A DNA stretch of 64,000 bases, taken from Aquarana catesbeiana. Taxonomy: Eukaryota > Chordata > Amphibia > Anura > Ranidae. The notes beneath the pieces are model-generated. The model saw only the letters and a program-made list of their open reading frames with translations. It searched no databases and had not been told where the DNA came from. Each line of letters opens with the position of its first letter. Positions within the stretch are counted from its first letter, which is position 1. Of this stretch, positions 11,107 to 21,902 are shown piece by piece. A program made the translations under genes and the position numbers. The stretch is taken from NCBI RefSeq assembly GCF_042186555.1, contig NC_133326.1, forward strand, positions 94,461,288 through 94,525,287, read 5' to 3'.

Positions 11107-11580
11107 TTAAAGTGGGGTTCCCATTAAAAAAAAAAAAAAAATTAAAAGTCAGCAGCTACAAATACTGCAGCTGCTGAATTTTAATTGGACACTTACCTGT
11201 CCCAGGGTCCAGCGATGCGAGGGATAGAAGCCCCACTCATCCCCGCCTCCGCTCGGCGGCGCCGGCATTTTAACTGTGGGCGCCAGGCTGTGGCTTCACA
11301 GCTGGGTACCCACTGCGCATGTGCCGTCACTGGCCCCGCAATCATCTGGGACCAGTCACGTGTCCCAGATGATTGACAAGAGGGAGAGTGGAGTGGCGAT
11401 CTCCCTTCCTGTGCCAAGGGAAGTGATGTCACCAGCCCAGGCACCGAAGGAGGCAGACTACGAGGGACCCCCTAGCAACAGGCATTTAGAGGTGAGCAAA
11501 AAAAATTTTATCCAAATGTTTTTTTTTGTTTTTTTTAAGCACATTACTAATTTATTTTTTGGGGTGGAACTCCACTTTAA
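11107..11580. mobile_element. TTAA-flanked MITE in the outer piggyBac
   Basis: Ends are TTAAAGTGGGGTTCC on the left and GGAACTCCACTTTAA on the right, with TTAA at 11107-11110 and 11577-11580. Removing it joins CCAC-TTAA-GGACTAGCC, the expected start of the outer piggyBac. The interior has a GC-rich segment and a near-consensus splice donor on the minus strand (at about 11202). No coding content. Confidence 0.85.
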
Positions 11581-12985
11581 GGACTAGCCTCGTTTTGAGA
11601 TTTGGGTGTTTACAAGTTTAAAACTGTTTTTTTGCTAGAAAATTACTTAAAACCCTCAAACATTATATATGTTTTTTTTTTCTAACAGCCTAGAGAATAA
11701 AATGACGGTCATTGCAATACTTTTTTTCGCACCGTATCTGCGCAGCAGTCTTATAAGCACACTTATTTTGGAAAAAATTCACTTTTTTGAATAAAAAAAT
11801 AAGACAACAGTAAAGTCAGCCCAATTTTTTTTATATTGTGAAAGATAATGTTACGCCAAGTAAATTGATACCCAAAATGTTACGCTTCAAAATTGCGCCC
11901 GCTCGTGGAATGGCGTCAAACTTTTACCCTTAAAAATCTCCATAGGCGACGTTTAAAAAATTCTACAGGTTGCATGTTTTGAGTTACAGAGGAGGTCTAG
12001 GGCTAGAATTATTGCTCTCACTCTAGTGGTCATGGCGATACCTCACATGTGTGGTAAAAAAGCATGACAGGTCCTCTTAAATATGAGATCTGGGGTCAAA
12101 AAGTCCTCAGATCTCATATTTAGACTTAAATGCAAAAAAAATAAATAAATTTTGTCATTTGAAAAAATGACAACAAAAAATGGCCCTTTAACCACCTCAA
12201 TACAGTGCACTTATACCCCCTTCCTGCCCAGACCAATTTTCAGCTTTCAGCGCTCTCACACTTTGAATGACAATTACTCAGTCGTGCAACACTGTACCCA
12301 TGAAATTTGCGTCCTTTTTTTCACACAAATAGAGCTTTCTTTTGGTGGTATTTAATCACTAGTGGGTTTTTTATTTTTTGTGCTATAAATAAAAAAGACT
12401 GTAAATTTTGTGAAAAAAATGCCTTTTTCTTTGTTTCTGTCATAAAATTTTGCAAATTAGTAATTTTTCTTCATAAATTTTGGCCAAAATTTATACTGCT
12501 ACATAGCTTTGGTAAAAATAACCCAAATTAGTGTAAATTATTTGATCTTTGTGAAAGTTATAGAGTCTACAAACTATGGTGCCAATCACTGAAAATTGAT
12601 CACATCTGATCACACAGATGTAGTGATGGTCTATCTCATTTCTTGGTACACTAACAAGTCAGAAAAGTACAAATACCCCCTAAATGACCCCTTTTTAGAA
12701 AGTAGACATTCCAAGGTATTAAGTAAGTAGCATGGTGATTTTTTTTAAGTTGTAATTTTTTCCCACAATTCTTTGCAAAATGAAGATTTTTTTTTTTTTT
12801 ACAAAATTGTCATATTAACAGGTTATTTCTCTCTCAGAGCATATGCATACAACAAATTACACCCCAAAATACATTCTGCTACTCTTCCTGAGTATGGCGA
12901 TACCACATGTGTGAGACTTTTACACAGCCTGGCCACATACAAAGGCCGAAAATTGAAGTAGCATCTTCATGCGTTCTACGAGCCT

Positions 12986-13774
12986 AAATGACACATCTCA
13001 TTTCTCAACCACCATTTACACTTTTGAAGGCCCTGGAGCACCAGGACAATGGAATTGCTCCAAAAATGACCCCATTTTGGAAAGTAAACACCCCAACGTA
13101 TAATCTATGAGGCATAATGAGTCTTTTGAACGGTTCATTTTTTTCCAGAAGTTTTTAGAAAATGTGGAAAAAAATGAAAACGCATTTTTTTTTACACAAA
13201 CTTGTCCATTTATCAGATATTTCTAACACATAGCATGTACGTAGCAAAGATGACACCCCAAAATACATTCTGCTACTCCTCCTGAGTATAGCGATACCAC
13301 ATGTGTGAGACTTTTACACAGCGTGGCCACATACAAAGGCCCAACATTGAAGTAGCACCATCAGGCGATCTACGAGCATAAATGACACATCTCATTTCTC
13401 AACCACCTATTGCATTTTTGAAGGCCCTGGAGCACCAGGACAATGGAATTGCCCCCAAAATGACCCCATTTTGGAAAGCAAACACCCCAACGTATAATCT
13501 ATGAGGCATAATGAGTCTTTTGAACGGTTCATTTTTTTCCAAAAGTTTTTGGAAAATGTGGAAAAAAATGAAAACGCATTTTTTTTTTACACAAAGTTGT
13601 CTATTTATCAGATATTTCCAACACATAGCATGTACGTAGCAAAGATGACACCCCAAAATACATTCTGCTACTCCTCCTGAGTATGGCGATACCACGTGTG
13701 TGAGACTTTTACACAGCCTGGCCACATACAGAGGCCCAACATCAAAGTAGCACCATCAGGCGTTCTAGGAGCAT
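12986..13774. repeat. Two ~394-bp tandem copies in the piggyBac arm
   Basis: The phrase AAATGACACATCTCATTTCT starts copies at 12986 and 13380, and a third partial copy begins at 13775. More diverged related sequence extends down to about 12640. The two full copies are about 95% identical by eye, so the duplication is young. The A/T-rich unit includes GTGGCCACATACAAAGGCC. No coding content. Confidence 0.92.
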
Positions 13775-14370
13775 AAATGACATATATAATTTCCTGGCAA
13801 CCTATCATTTTTGAAAACCCTTCATATTTCTAACACATAGCATGCACATACCAAGAATTACAATCCAAAATAAATTGCAGAAAGGGTAAAAAAAAAGCAT
13901 TACCTGTGCTTTTAGTAGTATCCACAGAGGAGAGCACTGGTCCAGGCAGCAGGCAGGGAGGTGCTTAGCGACAGCAATATTAACTATCCAGGCAGCAGGC
14001 AGGAATATTGTCTATAGTCGGCACAGCACAGTCCATAGAAATTGTCCAAGCAGAGACAGCCAGCACAGCCATAATATTGGTCCTGGTACACTGTTAACTG
14101 CAGACACTCATTATTGTACCGCGACAGGCATGGGCATGGTGGCAGTAAGTCAGCAGCAGGCTGAGGGCCACAATCAGGTAAGACCTGTGCACAGGGGCAC
14201 AGGGGTAGAGGCTTCGACCCACCCAAATCTCTATGAAGCCTCCGGACTCCAGACCCTAATTCCGAAACCCGGAGAAAACAAAAATAATTGTTTTCTCCAA
14301 CCGGAAAAACAATTCTGGAGCCCCTCACATATGTGAGACCCCTGTGTACTACAGTAGCAGGGCAACAGAT

Positions 14371-14618
14371 CAGTCCAAGCGGTAGGCAAAAGCATAGTCC
14401 ATAAAACAGGCCAGGGTCGGTTCACATGTAAGCAGTCCAAGCGGTAGGCAGTAGAGTAGTTGATAAAACAGGCCAGGGTCAGTTCACGTGGAGGCAGTCC
14501 AAACGGTAGGCAGAGGCATAGTCACAAAACAGGCCAGGGTCAGTTCACATGAAAGCAGTCCAAACGGTAGGCAGAGGCATAGTCAAAAAACAGGCCAGGG
14601 TCAGTTCACATGGAAGGC
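14371..14618. repeat. 62-bp tandem repeat, about four units
   Basis: Units beginning CAGTCCAAGCGGTAGGCA (or AAACGG) start at 14371, 14433, 14495 and 14556. Each continues through AACAGGCCAGGGTC. It lies just 3' of the transposase stop codon, inside the piggyBac. Confidence 0.93.
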
Positions 14619-14696
14619 AGTGGCATGGTTATTTGGGAAAGAATGGAAAATGGTCAGCACAGATGATGAAAATGGGGAAATGGTTAAAAATATGGG

Positions 14697-16686
14697 CTAA
14701 TATTTTATGGATGTGTGATAAATTTGGAAGCATTCACCAATGCAAAGGCCAGGTTGGGAGGGACACTGGGGACAATGGTAGCTGGTATCTCTTCTAAATC
14801 CTCTTTTGGTGCACACGCGACATTTTTTTTGCCATCTTCGGCCTGCTTCAGATGGTGGAATGCTGAAGAGGAAGTGGCGCTCATGGAGTCGGCAAACAGC
14901 CCCAGAGCGAAGGTCTTCTTGGGGGGGTCTTTGGTGATAGATGAGGGACGTGACAACTTCTTCTATAAATTTTAGGAAGGGGGCGGGGCTTTCAATGGAT
15001 TTGGTGTAGACTACGTAGGAATTGTAAATGGCCAAATGGATGAGATAAATTGCTACCTTCTTATACCAGAATCGGGACCTCCTGATTGACAAATAGGGCT
15101 GAATCATTTGATCGTTAAAATCTACCCCCCCATGTAGAGATTATAATCTTGGACACATGTTGGCTTTTCAATGGGACCTTGTCTTCTTTGTACCACAATT
15201 GCAGTGTCTTCATGGATGGTGGACATCATGTGCACGTCCCTCTTATCCTTCCACCTCAAGGCCAGCACTTCGTTGCATCTCAATGATGCTCTTTCCCCCC
15301 TTCGCAGCTTTTTGTTCACTAAAGATTGTGGGAAGCCCTTTCTATTTTTTCTGGAGGTTCCACAGGCCAGGGTTTTTGCGATGTATAAGTGTTTGAAAAG
15401 GGGCAGGCTGGTGTAAAAGTTGTCAACGTAAATGTGATATCCTTTGTTTAGAAGTGGGTATGCCAGGTCCCATACAATCTTTCCAGTTGTGCCCATGTAG
15501 GCCGGGCACTCAGGGGGCTGGAGCTGGGAATCTTTTCCTTCATATATGAGGAATGCATACAAATATGCAGGGACCAGGGACTCATCGACGCAAATTTTCT
15601 GATCGGGGACATAGAGTTCTGCAAATTGTTGAGAAAAGAAATTTATCAGTGGGCGAATCTTGTATAACTTGTCGTAATTTGGATGATTGTGGGGAGGGCA
15701 CTGGGTGTTGTCGCTGAAATGAAGAAAGCGCATTATCATCTTGTATCGGGACCTGGACATTAGGGCAGAATAAATGGGCATATTGTGGATGGGGTGGGTG
15801 GACCAATAGGCATGTCCTTCATTTTTTTTGTAATCCCCATGTTTAGGGTGAGGCCCATAAACATTTTGAACTCCTCCAAATTCAGATCTCTCCACTCAAA
15901 AGGACGGGCATAGGATGATTGGGGGTTGTTGGCAATATATTGCTGGGCATACAAATTTGTCTGGTCCACAATAAATTGCAGCATAGTGTCGGGCAAAAAC
16001 ATATGAAAGAAATCAATCTCTGAGAAATTTTGGGTGTTGGTCTGCACACCTGGCAGTGCTGTGAACGGGGGAATAATTGGCGATGCCGAGTTGGAAGGCA
16101 GCCATATTGGGTTGGCAAGACCATCTGGCATGTATGTAGAGGCCCTGGCTCTTGGGGAGTGTGACACTCCAGTAGTTGGATTGGAATTTCCTGTGCTGGT
16201 ACTCAGGCGTGATGTGGCAGGACTGGTACTGGGTCTGGGCATTTGTTCCTGGGGCCTATCGCCGGCGGCAGCGCTGGTACTGGGCAATTGTTCCTGGGGC
16301 CTAACGCTGGTGGCAGCGCTGGTACTGGGCGTGGGAATTTGTTCCTGGGGCCTATTGGTGGTGGCAGCGCTGGTACTGGGCATTTGTTCCCGGGGCCTAA
16401 CGCTGGCGGCAGCGCTGGTACTGGGCCTGGGAATTTGTTCCTGGGGCCTATTGGTGGTGGCAGCGCTGGTACTGGGCCTGGGAATATAATCCTGGTTTCC
16501 AGAGTGCCGTGCCCTTTTGGGAGGGACCCATTCTTCCTCCGAATCATTTGTCGATTCACTATTTGGTTCAAATGCCGAACTTGAATCAGAATCCAAATTG
16601 GAATCTGATGAGAACTCCCCGTTGCTCTCATCGGTCATGGAGAGGATCTGGAACGCCTCCTCACTGCTGTATACTCTTTTGGACAT
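14697..16686 (-). pseudogene. piggyBac transposase pseudogene (two frameshifts)
   Basis: The ATG at 16686 starts MSKRVYSSEEAF. An acidic N-terminal region and five or so Pro-Ser-Thr repeats (PRPSTSAATTNRPQEQ) follow, then the piggyBac DDE domain. The three motifs that carry the catalytic Asp residues are present: ICVDESL, IYVDNFYTSLPLF, and YMGG/VDFNDQ. A C-terminal zinc ribbon (CRVCTKRGFRRDT...CPQCPSQPGLCIGECF) ends the protein at 14697. One frameshift lies near 15.80 kb and a second in a G7 run at about 15126, exactly between YMGG and VDFND. The protein would excise and insert DNA at TTAA. With only two small lesions it decayed recently. Confidence 0.92.
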
Positions 16687-16759
16687 GACGCGGTGTGACA
16701 GGTGGCAGGTGACGGTCACTGATGGGCTGTGCGATAGGTGGCAGCTGACGTTCACTGAT

Positions 16760-17460
16760 TGGTGATGACGGTGTGACAGGCGATGGTCACTGATGGGTGA
16801 CAGGCCACGGACACTTTCTGGTGATGGGTGACGGTCACTAAAAGGTGACAGGTGATCGGTGATGGCTGACGGTCACTGATGGGTGACAGGTGATGGGTAA
16901 CGGGTGATGGCTGGCGGTCACTGATGGGTGACGGGTGATGGCTGGCGGTCACTGATGGGTGACGGGTGATGGCTGACGGGTGACAGGTGCACCGCTGATG
17001 GTCACTGATTTGTGACGGGTGAAAGGAGCACCGCTGGCGGTCACTGATGGGTGACGGGTGATGGCTGGCGGTCACTGATGGGTGACGGCTGGCGGTCACT
17101 GATGGGTGACGGGTGACGGCTGGCGGTCACTGATGGGTGACGGGTGACGGCTGGCGGTCACTGATGGGTGACGGGTGATGGCTGATGGGTGACAGGTGCA
17201 CCGCTGATGGTCACTGATTTGTGACGGGTGACAGGAGCACCGCTGGCGGTCACTGATGGGTGACGGCTGGCGGTCACTGATGGGTGATGGGTGACGGCTG
17301 GCGGTCACTGATGGGTGACGAGTGACGGCTGGCGGTCACTGATGGGTGACGGCTGGCGGTCACTGATGGGTGACGGGTGATGGTTGACAGGTGCACCGCT
17401 GATGGTCACTGATTTGTGACGGGTGACAGGAGCACCGCTGACGGTCACTGATGGCAGTCC
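16760..17460. repeat. GC-rich minisatellite with higher-order structure
   Basis: Units of 24 and 31 bp built from CACTGATGGGTGACGGGTGA and GGCTGGCGGT repeat throughout. A longer module (GACAGGTGCACCGCTGATGG) recurs at about 16982, 17190 and 17386, giving a ~200-bp higher-order period. It lies 5' of the transposase start. The open frames here (Pro-Ile-Ser-Asp-Arg-Gln repeats) are by-products. Confidence 0.93.
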
Positions 17461-17594
17461 CTTATGTGACAGGTGCACTTTATTGGGTGACACTGGTGAC
17501 TGTTGGGTGACAGATGACAATTGGGGGGGGCGATGGGACAGGTGTGGTGTTGGTGCAGACACTACAGAACACAGATCGGTAACTCACTGCTTCT

Positions 17595-18089
17595 GGCTCT
17601 TCTCTCCTCACACTGGAAACGGTGTGTGAGGAGAGAAAAGCTGGTAACAGCTAGTTACCGCTCTGTGTTTACATTTATGATCGGCTGTGAATGGATCACA
17701 GCTGATCACGTGGGTAAACAGCCAGCCAATGGCTGTTTACCGGCGTCGGTGACGAGTAGTGTTCCCGGGAACACTCCGTCACCGACGTGCACGCACAGCG
17801 CGCTCGCGATCGCGCGCGTGCGCCGTGCACAATGGGGTGGACCTATCTGTGATCGGCCGTGACTTCATCACGGCCGATCACGTGGTAAACAGCCATGTCC
17901 AATGGCTGTTCACCCCCCTCGGTGGCGAGCGGTGTCTCCGTGACACGCCGCCACCGAAGGAACAGGGATGCGCGCGCACGATTGCGCGTATTCCCTGTTT
18001 AAATGGGAGGACGTCATATGACGCCCTCCCGCAACGAAAACTGCGCCGCCTGGCTGTCAATTGACGGCCGGCAGTCGGCAGGCGGTTAA
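17595..18089. repeat. Hairpin-rich piggyBac terminal arm
   Basis: Several short inverted pairs follow one another: TCTCCTCACAC with GTGTGTGAGGAGA (17600-17635), GGTAAACAGCC with GGCTGTTTACC (17714-17740), GATCGGCCGTGA with TCACGGCCGATC (17851-17880), and GGAGGACGTCATATGACGCCCTCC (18006-18030). The arm ends at TTAA 18086-18089. The same style of arm starts the composite at 4.39 kb. Confidence 0.85.
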
Positions 18090-18468
18090 GATGTATTGGT
18101 GGAGTTGACGTTAAGATGTCGCTTCTGCCCTCCTATGGTATGGAGATGGGTGGGGGCCATCTTCCCCTCACTCGCCTCCATACCACAGACATAACAGGTC
18201 CCGATCGCCTCCGCCGCTACCGAGGCTCCGGTAAGCGGCGGAGGGCGCAGGAGAGCGGCGGGAAGGGGTGGCACATCTCCCACCGCCAATAACGGTCATC
18301 TTGTGGTGAATCCACCACACAGACCACCATTATCGTAAACATGACTGGCTCCTGAAAATATGGATACCTCGGTTGTGGCAGCAGCTGCTGCTGTTACTGA
18401 GATATCCATCTTCAAAATGCCGATGTATATGTACAGGAGCCGGTCGGCAAGTGGGTAAAAAATAAAAA

Positions 18469-18868
18469 ACAGTGTCCCCTGATGTAGATCCATCATCAAT
18501 CACGCTGGTTGGCTACACCTGAGAAAAAAAAAGATGCTCTCACCATCATGGAGGCCATCTGCCTACTGCAGGCTCCTCTGTTTGATGGTTCTTATATAGG
18601 TAAGGGGTGGGGCCACCTGTCTACGTCAACTGGTGGCACCGTCCCCTTCTGACATCACATACCAGTGCATGCTGGGTCCGTGACATCAGAAGGGGCGGTG
18701 CCACCAGGTGAAGTAGAGAGGTGGCCCCGCCCCTTACCTATATAAGAAATGTCAAATGGAGGAGCCTGAAATAGGCAAATGGCCTCCGTGATGGCGAGAG
18801 TGTCTTTTATTTATTTATTTTTTTCCGGGTGCTGTGGGCGGCATGATTGACAATGGAACTACATCAGG
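18469..18868. repeat. ~400-bp palindrome at the foldback centre
   Basis: The arms meet near 18669 (CCAGTGCATGCTGGG). The inner ~65 bp of each arm, for example TATATAGGTAAGGGG against CCCCTTACCTATATA, are about 90% complementary. Outer parts (CTGATGTAGATCCAT against ATGGAACTACATCAG) also pair. Two TATATA boxes sit symmetrically at about 18593 and 18750. A transcript would form a long hairpin. Confidence 0.9.
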
Positions 18869-19014
18869 AGATACTGTATCAAAAAATATGTTAAAAAAAA
18901 AAAGCCTTTTAAACATTAGCAGCGCTTTAAGTTCATATGTGAAATAAAATACAAAAAAGTTCCACTTGTGTCTTAATTGTGCACAGCAGGGTGTGGGGTG
19001 GTAGCTGATCCGTT

Positions 19015-19021
19015 TATAAAG
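19015..19021 (+). promoter_or_regulatory. TATA-like box 30 nt upstream of hammerhead motif
   Basis: TATAAAG lies 30 nt before the first ribozyme stem (19045). The homologous copy at 51.73 kb has TATAAAAG at a similar distance. Confidence 0.45.
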
Positions 19022-19044
19022 AATGTTGAGCGAAGAAATAGATG

Positions 19045-19081
19045 CCCTCTGATGAAAGCATTGAGGAAACGCGTGTTAGGG
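19045..19081 (+). ncRNA. Hammerhead-like motif, degraded
   Basis: Box 1 CTGATGA (19049-19055) and box 2 GAAA (19066-19069) are intact, and stem III is the palindrome ACGCGT (19069-19074). Stem I strands CCCT (19045) and AGGG (19078) can pair. The base after GT is G, not A/C/U, and three extra bases separate it from stem I, so cleavage is unlikely. The ten bases between the boxes (AAGCATTGAG) do not form stem II. Confidence 0.55.
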
Positions 19082-20150
19082 TATGACCATACAGCTACCC
19101 AAGCCGTTGATCTTCTGTGATACCTTACCCGGGAATACCGCTCTCAGCGGTAATAAGGTATATCGGGACTCAACGATCTATGATACATGCTTATATTATT
19201 TTAATACATTGTAAGTGTACATCTATATGGGATCACTTTGTTTTTTAAATAAAAGTATTTTAATTTACTGGATTACGCTATGTGCACTTCTATTTTTACG
19301 CTCGTTATGAGCTTAATTTAGATGGAAGTATGCAGAGTGCGCTGACAGCTATCCAAATATCCATTCACGGATCCAGTCCTATTTGAGTGAACTAAGTCCG
19401 TCGATATTAAACCAGTGAAAGGCACGCTGTTAACCCATCACCTTCTGGTAAGTGAATTACCTATAGGGGATTTGTATAAAAATCTGGGATTTTGATCAGC
19501 AGAGAGTTGGTGTTGAACATTCTTTATGAACGGATCAGCTACCACCCCACACCTTGCTGTACACAATTAAGACACAAGTGGAACTTTTTTTGTATTTTAT
19601 TTCACATATGAACTTCTTAAAGCACTGCTAATGTTTAAAAGACTGTTTTTTTTACATATTTTTTTATACAGTTTACATTTTTATAGTAGCAGATATATAT
19701 ATATTTTTATTTATCATATTTTTTTTTGCATGAGCGCTGAGGGAGAAATACTTTGTATCTGTTTATTTCTCATTGTTTGTGAAACATCGGGAGATACTGT
19801 TTTTTATTTTTTAATAAAGGATTTGTCAAAAACGGTCTTTGTGTTTTTATTACTTATTGACACTTTTCTGGCAAATGGGTAGGGGTATTATGATACTCAT
19901 TCACATAGGGAGAGGGCTGGGATCTGGGGCCCCCTTGTCATATTTTTATAAGCCCCCTACCTGCAGACCTCCATAACCACTGGCCATGGTTGTGGGGATG
20001 AGGCCTTTGTCCTCATCAACATGGGGACAAGGTGAGCCCCCCTGCCCCAAAGCACTCCCCCTTTCCTGACCTGCCAGGTCATGCATGCCTGAATAAGGGT
20101 CTGGTATGGATTTTAGGGGGACCCCATGCAGTTTTTTTTTTAAATAGCCG

Positions 20151-21121
20151 GGCCGGTAATTGCAACCACAAGTCAGTTTAAATGTGATTTGACTCTTTTT
20201 TTTTTCTTTAGAAATGCCATTTTTGCTGCAGCATGTTTTATACATGGTACAGATGTGCCACTTTACAGGCAGACTTAGAGGGGACCCCCAGGCATTATAT
20301 TTAAAGATTTTATTCATTTTTATTGTTTCACTTAAAGAGGGGCCTGGTATGGACTGGGGGGGACCCCACGCTGTTTTTTTTTTTTTACATTTTTCTATTG
20401 CCGGCATTCTTTTCTTTACATTCATCTGTCAGTGGCACAGCCAGCTGACAGATGATGAGTCATGGTTGTTAAGGACACAAGCAGCTGACTTTCCAGCCCA
20501 CTGCTTAACAACCAGCTATTATTTACACAGAATTTGAATTGGTCGATTATTTTTTTTTGTTCTGAAAAGTAGAATTTTTTCAAAAATTAATAAAAAAAAC
20601 AAATTTTAAATGAAAACAAAATGAAATTTACCGAAAACTAAACTAAACGAATTCCGAAACCAAACCAAATGAATTCCATAAAGAAACGAAATTAGTAACA
20701 TAATGAATCCATCTGAATCCAAACAAATGTTTCTATTCTGCACATATCTAGGAATTAGTTCTTAACGCAATGCTATATTAAAAAAGGCTATCACTTTAAT
20801 TGGCTAATTCGATCAACAAAAGCAGCACAGCATTAGCAAAAAAAAAAAAATAGGGCAAGATAGAGCCAGTGATGACCATGGATGTAACTACTGTATATGT
20901 TTGATGTAGTAATTGCAGGAAGAGTGGTCAAGATGTGCAGATGTGTCCAGCCCCAAAATGATCAATTCATGGGCTGCAATACATGCTGTACACAGAACAG
21001 TTCAGTTCTCTTGATCACACATCAGTGTTTAAGCAATGCGCTCAACATATCCAGTATAACAATGGCTGATACAAACAACTGGCATGTATAGACCTGTATC
21101 AAGTAGCACCTAGGTAAACCT
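20151..21121. other. Repeat-rich, non-coding; no gene seen
   Basis: The stretch 20270-20400 holds another GGGACCCC...T-run module like the foldback arm at 20093-20150. At 20425-20450 a short hairpin pairs CTGTCAGTGGCACAGCC with GCTGACAG. 20560-20720 is rich in GAATTCCGAAACC- and AACGAAATT-type phrases seen in ranid repeats. 20721-21121 shows nothing I recognise. Confidence 0.5.
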
Positions 21122-21533
21122 CAAATGTATCCATAGCCAAAACTTTTTTACGTTTTGGATAGAGCAAAGGAAGGTTACTCCTGTCAGGTTTTACTGCCAT
21201 CAGAAGCTCTGTTGGAGAGATTCCTTCACTGCCTATCAGGTAAAACGGTTGTCCCCAGGAATGAAAATGAGGGGAAACCTCTCTAGCAGGAAAACAAACA
21301 GAAGAACATTTTTAAGGTAATTTGGGAAATTCGAGAAAATCTGTCAACATTGTATTGTTGTCTTTTTCCCCAAGTTTCCCTCACTTCACACCTGGTAAAA
21401 TGTTGTCCCCAGAACAGAAAATGAATAAAAACCTCTCCAACAGAACCCAAGACAGCAGTAAAATTTGAAAACCGGTTTTAACTTTCCCCCATTCTATCCA
21501 AAACTAAAAAATGTTTTGCCACAGATACACTTT
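21122..21533. mobile_element. MITE with ~40-bp inverted ends
   Basis: Left AATGTATCCATAGCCAAAAC pairs with right GTTTTGCCACAGATACACTT, extending into GTTTTGGATAGAG on the left and CTATCCAAAAC on the right. It is non-coding. It lies immediately before the gypsy reverse transcriptase fragment. Confidence 0.8.
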
Positions 21534-21539
21534 AGAACC

Positions 21540-21902
21540 TTATCAGGTACCTGAAGCTCAAATTTCAAAAGAGGCATAGAAAATATTATCCCTTGGGGAT
21601 TAAAGATGAACCTCTATCTGGCAACCTGAGCTTCTGCAGTGACTTCAGGAAACTAAGTGAAATATTCAAATGTGATGCTTATCCCATGCCCTGTGTGGAT
21701 AAGTTGAACGAAAGGTTAGATCCCACCAGGTACATTACTACCCTCTATCTTACCAAAGGGTACAGGCAGGTGTCACAGAAGACAGCTTTTGTGACACCAG
21801 ATGGGCTCTACCAGTACACAGTCCTCCCTTTTGGCTTATATGGAGCCCCTGCCTCACTACAAAGCACATTGGACTGCATAGTTAAAGCCCACAAAGCATA
21901 TG
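21540..21902 (+). pseudogene. Ty3/gypsy reverse transcriptase, N-terminal part
   Basis: The frame from about 21540 reads PYQVPEAQ, then after a short degraded stretch FCSDFRKLSEIFKCDAYPMP, LDPTRYITTLYLTKGYRQV and YTVLPFGLYGAPAS. These are the fingers and palm motifs of a gypsy-type reverse transcriptase. The L-D pair that normally starts the palm (TLDLTKGY) reads TLYLTKGY, so a catalytic Asp is lost. It stops at an insertion boundary (21902) and resumes at 23110. The element copies its RNA to DNA; this copy is dead. Confidence 0.88.

Larger units (their letters stand above)
12188..18089 (-). mobile_element. 5.9-kb piggyBac transposon with decayed transposase
   Basis: It is bounded by TTAA at 12188-12191 and 18086-18089, with ends TTAACCACCTCAATAC and GTCGGCAGGCGGTTAA. 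The minus strand carries a piggyBac transposase (14697-16686). The low-coordinate arm matches, inverted, the right arm of the 4.4-7.85 kb composite. The high-coordinate arm matches that composite's left arm, sharing the GGGAGGGCGTC...GACGTCCTCCC hairpin. It is therefore the coding relative of the composite. It sits at a TTAA of the outer piggyBac. Confidence 0.87.
11099..18458. mobile_element. Outer piggyBac element hosting a MITE and a larger piggyBac
   Basis: It starts TTAACCACTTAAGG at 11099 (read without the MITE) and ends CGGCAAGTGGGTAA at 18458, where the last TTAA has become GTAA. Its own sequence is 11099-11106, 11581-12187 and 18090-18458, about 1.0 kb in total. It lies at a TTAA of the foldback left arm; the right arm at 19.8 kb shows the empty site. 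It has no transposase of its own. Confidence 0.78.
18865..19675 (+). mobile_element. Penelope-like non-autonomous element with ~150-bp inverted ends
   Basis: The left end (CTTTTAAACATTAGCAG, GGTGTGGGGTGGTAGCTGAT) is repeated inverted at the right end (ATCAGCTACCACCCCACACC, CTAATGTTTAAAAG). Between them lie a hammerhead-like motif (19045-19081), a TATA-like box, and a conserved block ending in a splice-donor-like CTGGTAAGTGAA near 19446. The same block order occurs at 51.7-52.2 kb. Inverted ends, ribozyme and possible 5' intron fit Penelope-like long terminal repeats; the class call is inference. Confidence 0.6.
10719..20150. mobile_element. Large foldback repeat, each arm interrupted by other elements
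   Basis: Left arm pieces are 10719-11098 and 18459-18668. Right arm pieces are 18669-18868 and about 19790-20150, in inverted orientation. Marker phrases include TTTTTGACAAATCC at 11080 against GGATTTGTCAAAAAC near 19820, and CCATAACAGACCCTTATCC at 10830 against AATAAGGGTCTGGTATGG near 20093. With insertions removed, each arm is about 560-590 bp. I know this as an abundant ranid repeat but not its class. The arm break in the left half is at a TTAA (piggyBac insertion), confirmed by the uninterrupted right arm. Confidence 0.75.

Noticed and set aside
16034..16584. Plus-strand Gly/Leu-rich frames opposite the piggyBac gene
   Set aside because: They are the antisense of the Pro-Ser-Thr repeats of the transposase.
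16752..17562. His/Pro/Ser-rich minus-strand frames
   Set aside because: Translation of the 24/31-bp minisatellite; no domain.
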